NCBI RefSeq assembly: GCF_042453785.1
Contig: NC_091671.1
Coordinates: 11,416,001 to 11,480,000 of the forward strand
From: Malus domestica
Taxonomy: Eukaryota; Streptophyta; Magnoliopsida; Rosales; Rosaceae
DNA: 64,000 nucleotides
Direction: 5' to 3'
Made by a program: the position numbers and the translations under genes. The stretch's first letter is position 1. Every line of letters begins with the position of its first letter. The notes under the pieces were generated by a model that saw only the letters and a program-made list of their open reading frames with translations, was not told the origin of the DNA and did not search any database. Positions 1 to 12,232 of the stretch are shown here, one piece after another.

Positions 1-1033
1 TTGACGTTTTATGGGTTTCTCTTGTTAATTTTTCGAGTAAATTACATTTTATTCCCTCAGTTTTGTGGTCAATTGCAACCGCACACAATATTTTTGAAAC
101 ATTTTAATCAGATACTTTTACTTACTATTTCATTTCAACTTCATATATCCATTAGTTAATTTGTTAATTTGACCGTTAGGCGATGATGTGTCAACTATGG
201 ATCCCACCTTTCTGCTAATATGACAGTCAAAATTTTCTGCATTGATTAAAAAATATTTTATAAATAAAAAATTGGGCCAACCCTTAAATCTTAGTCCGCA
301 GCTATTCCAAAATCCAGCTGATTCTCGCCAGAAAACACTGACCATGGCTATTGCCATTACCACGACGTCGAGTCCAGTCGATTTTCTATTTTTTAATCTC
401 TTAAAAATACCCATTTGTATAATTTTTCAATTTTTTAAATATACCAATTGCTATATGTAAAATGTACTTATTTCTTTTAATGTAAAACATACCTTTTTTT
501 TTATATAAAATCAGTTCACCTTTTTTTTAATCTATTTTTTAAAACTTATATGGTTACATTTTTCTCATTCATTTGAAAATGTATTCACGTCAAGTTATTC
601 GAAGAAATTTATTAATGTTATTAAACCTAGTATTCATTATTGTTATTTTTCATGGATTTGAAGAATGTACCTATGTTTTCGGTTTGAAGAATTTATCAAA
701 TGTTTTATGGTACCATAACTTTTGGTTAATATTGATGAATGTGCTATATATATGTACACAATATGTTTTACAATATGTGTGTACATACATTTTATGGCAA
801 AACATGATTTTCTACATCGGCAGCATTGTCTCATCATCCTATCATGAGACGTTTGGTTCTTTTCACTTTTAGTTTCTTGTCAAGTTTTTGGACAATGTTA
901 AAAAAGCTTTGCATGGCCACGTTGTGAATGTAACGTAATCCATACAAATATTGACTGTTCCAGTTTATGTGATCCTGCAGATGCAGCTCCACAAGCATGG
1001 CCGAAAAAAAATTAAAAAAAAAAAAAAAAAAAT

Positions 1034-1115
1034 CGTCGCCTGAGAGGTTCGAACTCTCGCGGGGGATCCCCATGCACTTAGCAAGCACACGCCTTAACCA
1101 CTCGGCCAAAGCGAC
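1034..1115 (-). tRNA. tRNA-Ser (anticodon GCT), array copy 1
   Basis: 82 nt, folds as a class II tRNA. The acceptor stem GTCGCTT pairs with AGGCGAC (one G-U pair). The D arm carries the A box TGGCCGAGTGG. The anticodon stem TGTGC/GTGCA encloses loop TTGCTAA, giving anticodon GCT, which reads AGC/AGU serine codons. There is a long variable arm, and a T arm GAGAG-TTCGAAC-CTCTC with an intact B box. The next bases in transcription direction are an A and a T run of about 18, a strong Pol III terminator. A CAA motif lies just upstream, as in many plant tRNA genes. No intron. It closely resembles the plant nuclear tRNA-Ser(GCU) as I know it. All identity elements look intact. Confidence 0.93.
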
Positions 1116-1926
1116 TATTGATGACGTAGGTGGGTACTCATCATTTTTAATTAACTATTTAATTACACAAAAATTAAAAATAAATCGGTGCCTAACATAT
1201 GAGGTTGACGTTTTATGGGTTTCTCTTGTTAATTTTTCGAGTAAATTACATTTTATTCCCTCAGTTTTGTGGTCAATTGCAACCGCACACAATATTTTTG
1301 AAACATTTTAATCAGATACTTTTACTTACTATTTCACTTCAACTTTATATATCCATTAGTTACTTTGTTAATTTGACCGTTAGGCGATGATGTGTCAACT
1401 ATGGATCCCACCTTTTTGCTGATATGACAGTCAAAATTTTCTGCATTGATTAAAAAATAAATTATAAATAAAAAATTGGGCCACCCCTTAAATCTTAGTC
1501 CGCAGCTATTCCAGAAGCCAGTTGATTCTCACCAGAAAACACTGACCATGGCTGTTGCCATTACCACGACGTCGAGTCCAGTCGATTTTCTATTTTTCAA
1601 TCCCTTAAAAATATCCATCTGTATAATTTTTCAATTTTTTAAATATACCAATTGTTATATGTAAAAATGTACCAATTTCTTTTAATGTAAAACATACCTT
1701 TTTTTTTTTAATGTAAAATCAGTTCACCATTTTTTTAATCTATTTTTTAAAACTTATATGGGTAAATTTTTCTCGTTGATTTGAAAATGTATTCACGTCA
1801 AGTTATTCGAAGAAATTTATTAATGTCATCAAACCTAGTATTCATTATTATTATTTTTCAGTGATTTGAAGAATGTACCCATGTTTTCGGTGTGAAGAAT
1901 TTACCAAATGTTTTATGGTACCATAA

Positions 1927-2170
1927 CTTTTGGTTAATAATGATGAATGTGCTATATATATGTACACAATATGTTTTACAATATGTGTGTACATACTTTT
2001 TATGGCAAAACATGATTTTCTACATCGGCGGCATTGTGTCATCATCCACTTTTGGTTAATATTGATGAATGTGCTATATATATGTACACAATATGTTTTA
2101 CAATATGTGTTTACATACTTTTTATGGAAAAACATGATTTTCTACATCGGCAGCATTGTATCATCATTCT
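1927..2170. repeat. 122-bp internal tandem duplication in unit 2
   Basis: The segment starting CTTTTGGTTAAT at 1927 is repeated from 2049, a shift of 122 bp. Both copies run through the TATATATATG stretch to the GCATTGT..CATCAT segment. It explains why the spacing between tRNA copies 1 and 2 is 1330 bp where the other spacings are close to 1200. Confidence 0.85.
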
Positions 2171-2363
2171 ATCATGAGTCGTTTGGTTCTTTTTACATTT
2201 AGTTTCTTGTTAAGTTTTTGGACAATGTTAAAAAAGCTTTGCATCGTCACGTTGTGAATGTAACGTAATCCATACAAATATTGACTGTTCTAGTTTACGT
2301 GATACTGCAGATAGAGCACCACAAGCATGGCCGAAAAAAAATAAAAATAAAAAATAAATATAT

Positions 2364-2445
2364 CATGTCCTGAGAGGTTCGAACTCTCGCGGGGGATCCC
2401 CATGCACGTAGTAAGCACACGCTTTAACCACTCGGCCAAAGCGAC
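2364..2445 (-). tRNA. Degenerate tRNA-Ser-like copy 2 (anticodon ACT), probable pseudo-tRNA
   Basis: Same 82-nt position and length as its neighbours, but changed at structural sites. Two acceptor pairs are lost because the 3' strand reads AGGACAT. One D-stem pair is mismatched (GCC against AGC). The anticodon loop reads TTACTAC, so the anticodon would be ACT and not GCT. The T arm is intact, and a run of six T follows within 20 bp in transcription direction. The acceptor mismatches make a stable product unlikely. Confidence 0.8.
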
Positions 2446-3557
2446 TGTTGATGACGTAGGTGGCTACTCATCGTTTTTAATTAACTATTTAATTAAACAA
2501 AAATTGAAAAATAAATCGATGCCTAAGATATGAGGTTGACGTTTTATGGGTTTCTCTTGTTAATTTTTCGAGTAAATTACATTTTATTCCCTCAGTTTTG
2601 TGGTCAATTGCAACCGCATACAATATTTTTGAAACATTTTAATCATATACCTTTACTTACTATTTCATTTCAACTTCATATACCCATGAGTTAATTTGTT
2701 AATTTGACCGTTAAGCGATGATGTGTCAATTATGGATCCCACCTTTTTGCTGATATGACAGTCAAATTTTTCCGCATTGATTAAAAAATAAATTATAAAT
2801 AAAAAATTGGTCCACCCTTAAATATTAGTCCGCAGCTATTCCAGAATCCAGCTGATTCTCACCGGAAAACACTGACCATGGCTGTTGCCATTACCACGAC
2901 GTCGAGTTCAGTCGATTTTCTATTTTTTAATCTCTTAAAAATACCCATTTGTATAATTTTTCAATTTTTTCAATATACCAATTGTTATATCTAAAATGTA
3001 CCATTTTCTTTTAATGTACAACATACCTTTTTTTTTTTATGTAAAATCAGTTGACCTTTTTTTTAATCTATTTTTTAAAACTTATATGGGTACATTTTTC
3101 TCGTTCATTTGAAAATGTATTCACGTCAAGTTATTCGAAGAAATTTATTAATGTTATTAAACCTAGTATTCATTATTATTATTTTTCATGGATTTGAAGA
3201 ATGTACCCATGTTTTCGGTTTGAAGAATTTACGAAATGTTTTATGGTACCATAACTTTTGGTTAATATTGATGAATGTGCTATATATATGTACACAATAT
3301 GTGTGTACGTACTTTTTATGGAAAAACATGATTTTCTACATCAGCAGCATTGTGTCATCATCCTATCATTAGACGTTTGGTTCTTTTTACTTTTAGTTTC
3401 TTGTTAATTTTTTGGACAATGTTAAAAAAGCTTTGCATGGCCACGTTGTGAATGTAACGTAATCCCTACAAATATTGACTATTCCAGTTTACGTGATCCT
3501 GCAGATAGAGCACCACAAGCATGGCCGAAAAAAACTAAAAAAAAATAAAAAATAAAT

Positions 3558-3639
3558 CGTCGCCTGAGAGGTTCGAACTCTCACAGGGGATCCTCATGCA
3601 CTTAGCAAGCACACGCCTTAACCACTCGGCCAAAGCGAC
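3558..3639 (-). tRNA. tRNA-Ser (anticodon GCT), array copy 3
   Basis: Acceptor, D, anticodon and T arms match copy 1. Only the long variable arm differs (GAGGATCCCC in place of GGGGATCCCC), leaving one weak pair there. The anticodon loop TTGCTAA is kept. The B box is intact and short T runs follow in transcription direction. Likely functional, though the variable arm is a serine identity element, so charging could be affected. Confidence 0.88.
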
Positions 3640-4764
3640 TGTTGATGACGTAGGAGGCTACTCGTCGTTTTTTAATAACTATTTAATTAAACAAAAATTA
3701 AAAATAAATCGCCGCCTGAGATATGAGGTTGACGTTTTATGGGTTTTTCTTATTAATTTTTCGAGGAAATTACATTTTATTCCCTCAGTTTGTGGTCAAT
3801 TTCAACCACATACAATATTTTTGAAACATTTTAATCAGATACCTTTACTTACTATTTCATTTCAACTTCATATATCCATTAGTTAATTTGTTAATTTGAC
3901 CGTTAAGCGATGATGTGTCAACTATGGATCCCACCTTTTTGCTGATATGACAGTCAAATTTTTCCGCATTGATTAAAAAATAAATTATGAATTAAAAATT
4001 GGGCCACCCCTTAAATCTTAGTCAGCAGCTATTCCAGAATCCAGCTGATTCTCGCCATAAAACATTGACCATGGTTGTTGCCATTACCACGACGTCGAGT
4101 CCCGTCGATTTTCTATTTTTTAATCTCTTAAAAATACCCATTTGTGTAATTTTTTAATTTTTTCAATATTCCAATTGTTATATGTAAAATGTACCAATTT
4201 CTTTTAATGTAAAACATACAAATTTTTTTATTTTATGTAAAATCAGTTCACTTTTTTTTAATCTATTTTTTAAAACTTATATGGGTACATTTTTCTCGTT
4301 CATTTGAAAATGTATTCACGTCAAGTTATTCGAAGAAATTTATTAATGTTATTAAACCTAGTATTCATTATTATTATTTTTCATGGATTTGAAGAATGTA
4401 CCCATGTTTTCGGTTTGAAGAATTTACGAAATGTTTTATGGTACCAAAACTTTTGGTTAATATTGATGAATGTGCTATATATATGTACACAATATGTTTT
4501 ACAATATGTGTGTACATACTTTTTATGGCAAAACATGATTTTCGACATCGGCAGCATTGTGTCATCATCCTATCATGAGACGTTTGGTTCTTTTTACTTT
4601 TAGTTTCTTGTTAATTTTTTGGACAATGTTAAAAAAGCTTTGCATGGCCACGTTGTGAATGTAACGTAATCCCTACAAATATTGACTGTTCCAGTTTACG
4701 TGATTTTGCAGATAGAGCACCACAAGCATGGCCGAAAAAAATTAAAAAAAAATAAAAAATAAAC

Positions 4765-4846
4765 CGTCGCCTGAGAGGTTCGAACTCTCACAGGGGATCC
4801 TCATGCACTTAGCAAGCACACGCCTTAACCACTCGGCCAAAGCGAC
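4765..4846 (-). tRNA. tRNA-Ser (anticodon GCT), array copy 4
   Basis: Same sequence as copy 3, including the GAGGATCCCC variable arm. Its unit is nearly identical to units 5 and 6. Complete acceptor pairing, A box and B box; T-rich sequence follows. Confidence 0.9.
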
Positions 4847-5972
4847 TGTTGATGACGTAGGAGGCTACTCGTCGTTTTTAAATAACTATTTAATTAAACA
4901 AAAATTAAAAATAAATCGCCGCCTGAGATATGAGGTTGACGTTTTATGGGTTTTTCTTATTAATTTTTCGAGTAAATTACATTTTATTCCCTCAGGTTTG
5001 TGGTCAATTTCAACCGCATACAATATTTTTGAAACATTTTAATCAGATACCTTTACTTACTATTTCATTTCAACTTCATATATCCATTAGTTAATTTGTT
5101 AATTTGACCGTTAAGCGATGATGTGTCAACTATGGATCCCACCTTTTTGCTGATATGACAGTCAAATTTTTCCGCATTGATTAAAAAATAAATTATGAAT
5201 TAAAAATTGGGCCACGCCTTAAATCTTAGTCAGCAGCTATTCCAGAATCCAGCTGATTCTCGCCATAAAACATTGACCATGGTTGTTGCCATTACCACGA
5301 CGTCGAGTCCAGTCGATTTTCTATTTTTTAATCTCTTAAAAATACCCATTTGTGTAATTTTTTAATTGTTTAAATATACAAATTGTTATATGTAAAATGT
5401 ACCAATTTCTTTTAATGTAAAACATACCCATTTTTTTATTTTATGTAAAATCAGTTCACTTTTTTTTTAATCTATTTTTTAAAACTTATATGGGTACATT
5501 TTTCTCGTTCATTTGAAAATGTATTCACGTCAAGTTATTCGAAGAAATTTATTAATGTTATTAAACCTAGTATTCATTATTATTATTTTTCATGGATTTG
5601 AAGAATGTACCCATGTTTTCGGTTTGAAGAATTTACGAAATGTTTTATGGTACCATAACTTCTGGTTAATATTGATGAATGTGCTATATATATGTACACA
5701 ATATGTTTTACAATATGTGTGTACATACTTTTTATGGCAAAACATGATTTTCTACATCGGCAGCATTGTGTCATCATCCTATCATGAGACGTTTGGTTCT
5801 TTTTACTTTTAGTTTCTTGTTAATTTTTTGGACAATGTTAAAAAGCTTTGCATGGCCACGTTGTGAATGTAACGTAATCCCTACAAATATTGACTGTTCC
5901 AGTTTTCGTGATCCTGCAGATAGAGCACCACAAGCATGGCCGAAAAAAATTAAAAAAAAATAAAATATAAAC

Positions 5973-6054
5973 CGTCGCCTGAGAGGTTCGAACTCTCGTG
6001 GGGGATCCCCATGCACTTAGCAAGCACACGCCTTAACCACTCGGCCAAAGCGAC
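5973..6054 (-). tRNA. tRNA-Ser (anticodon GCT), array copy 5
   Basis: Variable arm is the GGGGATCCCC form, next to an ACGAG junction. Acceptor, D, anticodon (TTGCTAA) and T arms are complete. T-rich sequence follows. Confidence 0.92.
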
Positions 6055-7180
6055 TGTTGATGACGTAAGAGGCTACTCATCGTTTTTAAATAACTATTTA
6101 ATTAAACAAAAATTAAAAATAAATCGCCGCCTGAGATATGAGGTTGACGTTTTATGGGTTTTTCTTATTAATTTTTCTAGTAAATTACATTTTATTCCCT
6201 CAGGTTTGTGGTCAATTTCAACCGCATACAATATTTTTGAAACATTTTAATCAGATACCTTTACTTACTATTTCATTTCAACTTCATATATCCATTAGTT
6301 AATTTGTTAATTTGACCGTTAAGCGATGATGTGTCAACTATGGATCCCACCTTTTTGCTGATATGACAGTCAAATTTTTCCGCATTGATTAAAAAATAAA
6401 TTATGAATTAAAAATTGGGCCACCCCTTAAATCTTAGTCAGCAGCTATTTCAGAATCCAGCTGATTCTCGCCATAAAACATTGACCATGGTTGTTGCCAT
6501 TACCACGACGTCGAGTCTAGTCGATTTTCTATTTTATAATCTCTTAAAAATACCCATTTGTGTAATTTTTTAATTTTTTAAATATACCAATTGTTATATG
6601 TAAAATGTACCAATTTCTTTTAATGTAAAACATACCCATTTTTTTATTTTATGTAAAATCAGTTCACTTTTTTTTAATCTATTTTTTAAAACTTATATGG
6701 GTACATTTTTCTCGTTCATTTGAAAATGTATTCACGTCAAGTTATTCGAAGAAATTTATCAATGTTATTAAACCTAGTATTCATTATTATTATTTTTCAT
6801 GGATTTGAAGAATGTACCCATGTTTTCGGTTTGAAGAATTTACGAAATGTTTTATGGTACCACAACTTCTGGTTAATATTGATGAATGTGCTATATATAT
6901 GTACACAATATGTTTTACAATATGTGTGTACATACTTTTTATGGCAAAACATGATTTTCTACATCGGCAGCATTGTGTCATCATCCTATCATGAGACGTT
7001 TGGTTCTTTTTACTTTTAGTTTCTTGTTAATTTTTTGGACAATGTTAAAAAAGCTTTGCATGGCCACGTTGTGAATGTAACGTAATCCCTACAAATATTG
7101 ACTGTTCCAGTTTACATGATCCTGCAGATAGAGCACCATAAGCATGGCCGAAAAAAATTAAAAATAAATAAAAAATAAAT

Positions 7181-7262
7181 CGTCGCCTGAGAGGTTCGAA
7201 CTCTCGCGGGGGATCCCAATGCACTTAGCAAGCACACGCCTTAACCACTCGGCCAAAGCGAC
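7181..7262 (-). tRNA. tRNA-Ser (anticodon GCT), array copy 6 (last of the array)
   Basis: Complete class II fold. The variable arm has one substitution (TTGGGATCCCCC) that keeps its three-pair stem. The array ends about 55 bp upstream of this gene, so its distal 5' flank differs from the other copies while the proximal CAA-containing flank is kept. Confidence 0.92.
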
Positions 7263-7333
7263 TGTTGATGACGTAGGAAGCTACTAATCGTTTTTAATTA
7301 ATTATTTAATTAATCAAAGTCTTTGTTTGTAAA

Positions 7334-7544
7334 TGAGGATCCTCTCCAGATCCTCAGGATCTTGGAAATCCTCCAATCACATCTGTTTATCGTACACCGT
7401 GTGACTATTTTTCTTCAGGTATAGTTTATATTCAACTTTAAATATAAAAAAAATACAATGATTTATGATCGGATAATGTACGATGAACGGACGTGATTGG
7501 AAGGGCCGGGGATCATTACAAAGAGGATTCAGAGAGGATCCTCG
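7334..7544. mobile_element. MITE with GAGGATCCTC terminal inverted repeats
   Basis: About 210 bp, starting TGAGGATCCTCTC and ending GAGAGGATCCTCG, an inverted repeat of at least 12 bp. The interior has an AT-rich centre and a GTACGATGAACGG motif that is also in the element at 34851-35071, so they belong to one family. No clear target duplication here. Confidence 0.7.
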
Positions 7545-7644
7545 TTCCCTAATTTCCTTTCGTGAACTTACTCATGCAAGCTCATGAGTAGCACCAGTAG
7601 TAGTACTAGAAGCAAACAATAGAAATTGGTGGCGGTGACGAATA

Positions 7645-7770
7645 ATGGAGGAGGAGCAGACGACACAGCTGCCCGAGATCTTCCGATCGTTTGACAGTAA
7701 CAAGGACGGCAGCTTGACCGAGCCGAGCCGGAGTTGTAAAATAATTGACCAAAAGATCAATGTAAAATAA
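7645..7770 (+). pseudogene. EF-hand (calmodulin-like) N-terminal fragment
   Basis: A short ATG frame of 41 codons begins MEEEQTTQLPEIFRSFDSN and continues KDGSLTE. This is the start of a first EF-hand as in plant calmodulin-like proteins. Calcium ligands D-x-N-x-D-G are present (residues 17-22), but homology ends at loop position 10-11. The position that should be the -Z glutamate reads serine, and the frame runs into AT-rich DNA. No second EF-hand was found nearby. It is a truncated fragment lying between a MITE and the left end of a CACTA element. It may be a relic of a host gene cut by those insertions, or a captured piece. Confidence 0.6.
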
Positions 7771-8059
7771 TTGCAATAAGGTGATTTAGCAAATTAATGG
7801 AGTTTTCTCTCGCGTTAGGGTGAGAGTTTCTCTCAACACTAGAAGAAAAATGCTCATCCATTACGGTAAATACCTGTGATAGATTGCAATCCACTACAAA
7901 CATTGTGCTCGTTAGTAATTTGGATGTGGTAAAAAGTCTCAATTTCTACCACAAGCTATGCCCATTGTCAAATGTAATGTAACCACAAACAGTGCCCGTT
8001 GTAGATTAGAATTTACCACAGGTTATTTACCACGAGTAATGCCCCTTATAAAAAAATTA

Positions 8060-10189
8060 TAATATATAACCCACAAAATTGGAAATTTACTATGAATACA
8101 ATTTTTTTTTAAAATAATCACATATTAAAAAAGAATTACAAATTGTACAAAGCTAACAACACCACCATTGATTTATACTAGGAAATATCAAACTACACAT
8201 GAAGCATCAACTAGGCCTCAAATAACAAGGAAATTGTCAGTTGAAAGACTTCACTTTTTCTTGAACACCTCCAAACGCCTTTGAAAGTTAATACTATGAA
8301 CTGTTGTTAACCTATGAACAACTGAAATTATAAACAATGTAAATCACAAACATTCAGTAGTATTGAAAATCAATAAGCATCGACAACAACAAACAGACTC
8401 AAAACTAACGAAGGCATTACTTGAATTCTCCCATCGGTCAATACATATGCAATAATTGTACTAAATAAACAATTACTTGAAGTTGGGAATTACCATTTCA
8501 ACCAAGTTTCTTGAAGTTATTTAGTGAGCCACTGAAGAGAAGGATCTTGGAGTCCTTGACCTCGAGGTAGAATTACAACTTGAAGTAGAAGCTTGAACAA
8601 GGGAAATTTCCATTACTGCAGAAAAGATTCAAATAAAGCAATAAAGCATAGTGTGCGAAAAGACTCGAGTGCACATCAAAATACATATAAAGGAAGAAAA
8701 CAAAAAATATATATAATGAATAGGCAAAGAACATGGATAAGGCAAATACATTTTCTGAGAAGCCATGAACACGAGTCGCCCCATTTGTAGCCGCCATCTG
8801 CGTCTCCAATCATTAAACACCCACAACCAAAATGTATAAGAAAACAACTTGAAATTAGGATTGCCATTTATTTACATCAAAGTAATTGGATGCACTTATA
8901 TATAGAGTGGGCGAGATTCAGAGAGACCTTCGTATAAACTGTTCTTTATTACACTGGAGCTTTTCCCTTAACATCTCAATCAGAACAAGACATACTCATG
9001 CACGTACCTAAGAAGCAAAGTGGATCATCCCACTGATTTTTTATTATTTTATTTTTTTCACAATGGACATGTTTCAAATATATGGGTTACCAAGATTTAT
9101 TCAAGCTTAAGTTATTTAATGAAATATTGAGGGAAACATCTTCAATTTACTAACCATATGATGGCCCCTGAACTAGTTAAGTAGAGGAAATGGAAGCTGC
9201 GATCAAACCAACAAAACAACTACAACAGTATTAGAACAAATACAATACAAAATTAAAATACAAGAGCAAAGTTCCGAAATTTGAGTGAGAATATAGAGAA
9301 TCAAATTCAAAACCATAACCTTAAAATCCGTCCAAATATTTGCATACCAATTTCTAAGCCATAAAGTGAGAAAGGCTGGCAAATGCAAACTGCCCTACAA
9401 CCCAATCGTCATCCACCATCATTCATAAGAGAGAATAAGCACATGGGTAGTTTTTGAACAAGAAAAACATTACTGCGACAAATTATTATCAAAGACTCAT
9501 TAATAAAGGAATATAAAAAAAAAATGATACAAATGAAAATCAAACTTACCCAACCAAAAAAAAAAAAAAGGAATATTCATCCAAATGTAAACTCTTCCTA
9601 TTGGCTGGCAAAGCGATGAGATTCAACGAAGTGACGGACGAATCGATGGAGTGACAGCGGAGCAATGGACAGACGGATCAGTGGAGTGAGCGGTGGAGGT
9701 GAGAAAGAGGGCGAAACCAAGGCCGAATTTATAAGGTTTTCAATGAAATTGGGGAAAATTGCTTCAGAAACAAAGCTTTTGATGGCAGTTTTGAAGAGAT
9801 TCTGGTGCGTAGAGTCCCATCTCCACTGAGTTGGCTCGGAGGAGGAAGAAGGGTTCTTCTTGCATCAGTAAAGGGACGAATCGGGATATGCGAAGAAGGT
9901 TTGAGAGGAAGTATGAACAGGGGTGCTTGTGGAGACATAGGATTGGAGTAGATATGGAAGCCACTATGAGAGAGAGAAAAGGAGAGTAAAAAAATTAACG
10001 AACTAAAAATAGAAGATAAAATGGAAGAGATGGGGGCATGAGGAAGGCAGAGAGAGCGCAAAGTGAACTTATCAAATTTCAAATATGTTTAAAATTTTCC
10101 AAAATTTGGTGTCCCACCTTTTCTATTTTTTTTAATTATGAATAACTGTACCACACGTTATGCTTGTGATAGATAATAAAATGGTGCTG

Positions 10190-10192
<3 letters not shown>
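8060..10192. other. CACTA interior, left part, no recognised gene
   Basis: AT-rich sequence with scattered short frames. The longest are a 117-codon minus-strand frame at 9729-10082 and a 78-codon one at 8573-8809. I recognise neither. The first is rich in Ser, Pro, Leu and Phe and low in charge. Confidence 0.4.

Positions 10193-10264
<72 letters not shown>
10193..10264. repeat. (TA)n microsatellite
   Basis: About 70 bp of pure AT/TA dinucleotide directly beyond the poly(A) tail of the minus-strand LINE, a common place for microsatellites to be born. Confidence 0.95.
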
Positions 10265-10281
<17 letters not shown>

Positions 10282-10326
10282 TTTTTTAAGGAAAGACGAT
10301 ATCATTAACTTGAAAAGTTGCATTGT

Positions 10327-10953
10327 TTATTGGATAAGAAGATCTAGAATAAAACTCAGAGGCTCCTCAATCCAAACTAAATGTGTCCCACTTGACACTA
10401 CTACCTTTGCCAAACAATGGGCAATACCATTATTATTCCTAGAAATAGAAATAAACTTCGAGGCAATAAACGAAGCTACACTATGTAAATCATCCCCCAC
10501 TAACAAATCCACAACTGAAGCACGATCCACACAAGTATTGATAATGGAAATTGCTTGGGAGGAGTCACTTTCGACTTGAACCTTTTGATAGCCAAGTTGT
10601 TGAGCCAACTCCACTCCATGCTTAATTGCTAGCAACTCAGCTTGGAGAGCCGAGGAAACAAAGGGAAGAAAGCATGTCGTTGTTGCCACAAAAGCTCCAT
10701 GTGCGTCACGGTTTACCACACCAGCCCCACCCCCCTTAACCTGCAATTTAGTAGCTCCGTCCACATTCACTCTCACCCAATCCTCCCGCACCACCCTAGG
10801 CATCAAACCACTTCCTCCCTCTACTGAGTATGAGGCGTCTGTTATTGAGCAGTAAGTACAAGATTTGCTGCAGCCTAGAATTCCTGTAGCCATGCCACAA
10901 CGCGTTGCACCACAACCCTTGGGGCCTCTTGCTTCCACTCCAAATTCAATCAT
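10327..10953 (-). pseudogene. LINE RNase H domain (C-terminal end of ORF2)
   Basis: 208-codon open frame, the longest intact block of the LINE. It carries the plant RVT_3/RNase H pattern: WVRVNVDGATK (first Asp), LQAELLAIKHGVELA (Glu), QVESDSSQAISI (second Asp), then GIAHCLAK near the C-terminus. In an active element it degrades the RNA strand of the cDNA hybrid. It is part of the decayed LINE and not an independent gene. Confidence 0.8.
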
Positions 10954-12232
10954 TCCTCACCTGCCAAAGATGCCAAACCACCATACAAATGAAATCGAAA
11001 GCAGAATGATTAGTTTGTAACAACAATAAAAACCACTCATTGACTAATCCGTAAAGGACGGAATCAACCAGAAAGCTGCATAGGGCCGCAAACCATGTAG
11101 CTATAGCAAAATGACACTCCTTGAGAACATGCACCACCATCTCCAGTGCTCCATATCTGAAAATGCATGTCAAATCCAATGTACTCCTTTCTTAGACAAA
11201 TTCTCTTTTGTCAGGAGAATATTATGACAAGTCCTCTACACCATATTCTGCACTTTTGGTGGGACTTTGGCATTCCATATTGCTTTCCATAAAGGAGTAA
11301 ACGGATTACCTCCAGAAGCTGAAGAAGACACACTTAGTGACGATGGTTTAATAGAATCCCATGCAACCCAATAAGCACTATTGACTGTGAAAATACCCCG
11401 GTCATTATAATGCCAAATTAATTTATTAGACGGAAGCCGATAACTAATGGGCAAAGCACGAATATGCTCCATGTCTTCTTCCTAAAAAAACTCAGTCAAC
11501 TTAGCGTCATACCACACTTTCCTTTCCACATCAATAAGCTCATGAACCCTCATTTCCTCCCGAGATGGAAGCGGCATCGTTATGGGATGAAAGGTCAAGG
11601 GTCATGGCACCCACCTATCCCTCCATACCCGCATTGAAGCCCCATCCCCAATCAGCCATCTTGAGCCATTCTCCAACATCATTCTAGCTTTGAGTATGCT
11701 AGACCAACAATATGAAGAAGATGAGGGAACAAAGGGTGTCCCAAAAGGAAGTATTGGGGAAATACCTGGCCTTAAATAGCCTTGTTGTTAAGGACTTTGG
11801 GTTTTCGACAATTCACCAACCTTGTTTTGCCAATACCTCCAAGTTAAAAGCATAAAGATTATGGAACCCCATACCACCTTCCGGTTTAGCAATGCACAAC
11901 TTATCCCATGATTTCCAATGAATCTTCCTCGAGTCCGGATAACTGCCCCACCAAAACCAAGCCATTAACTGATGTAACTCATCACAAAAAGTCTTTGGAA
12001 GCATAAAACAATTCATAGCATATGTAGGCAGTGCCTAAGCCACCACTTTCACGAGCAATTCACGTCCCACTTCACTTAAGTATTTCCCTTTCCACCCATT
12101 TAACCTCTTGTGGACTTGTTCTTTGATATAAGCATAAGTTTGGCGTTTATTCTTACCCACGAACGTAGGGTGGCCCAAATAATGCACATGTCATTCCACC
12201 AATTGGACCCCCAAAAAATTGGCAAGCCCTTG

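Larger units (their letters stand above)
1..7318 (-). repeat. Tandem array of ~1.2-kb units, each with a tRNA-Ser gene
   Basis: The same ~1.2-kb sequence recurs head to tail. A landmark (TTGACGTTTTATGGG) lies at about 1, 1205, 2536, 3729, 4936 and 6144, so spacings are about 1204, 1331, 1193, 1207 and 1208 bp. Similarity stops near 7318; the left end lies outside the window. Each unit carries one 82-nt tRNA-Ser-like gene on the minus strand, followed in transcription direction by a T-rich stretch. Units 4-6 are nearly identical, units 1-3 more diverged, which suggests recent amplification or homogenisation at the right side. The rest of each unit is AT-rich. It contains recurring open frames of 60-99 codons that look like by-products of the repetition. 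A fragment of the unit recurs at 44600-44900 and a diverged full unit at 51047-52234. Confidence 0.95.

Noticed and set aside
573-7019. Recurring 64- to 99-codon frames in each tandem unit (for example MKMYSRQVIRRNLLMLLNLV), on both strands.
   Set aside because: They overlap one another on opposite strands, are AT-rich, and stay open only because the units are recent copies. Older unit 2 and the unit at 51 kb do not keep them. No domain recognised.
1034-7262. tRNA-like sequences as heads of a SINE family.
   Set aside because: They have complete mature-tRNA structure with terminators right at the 3' end. There is no SINE body or A-tail, and they lie in a regular tandem array, not dispersed with target duplications.
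9729-10082. 117-codon minus-strand frame as a CACTA gene.
   Set aside because: No transposase or TNP-like motif, Ser/Pro/Leu-rich composition, and no sign of selection visible from one copy.
10132-10323. Frame containing a long Ile-Tyr repeat.
   Set aside because: Produced by the (TA)n microsatellite and the LINE poly(A) tail.
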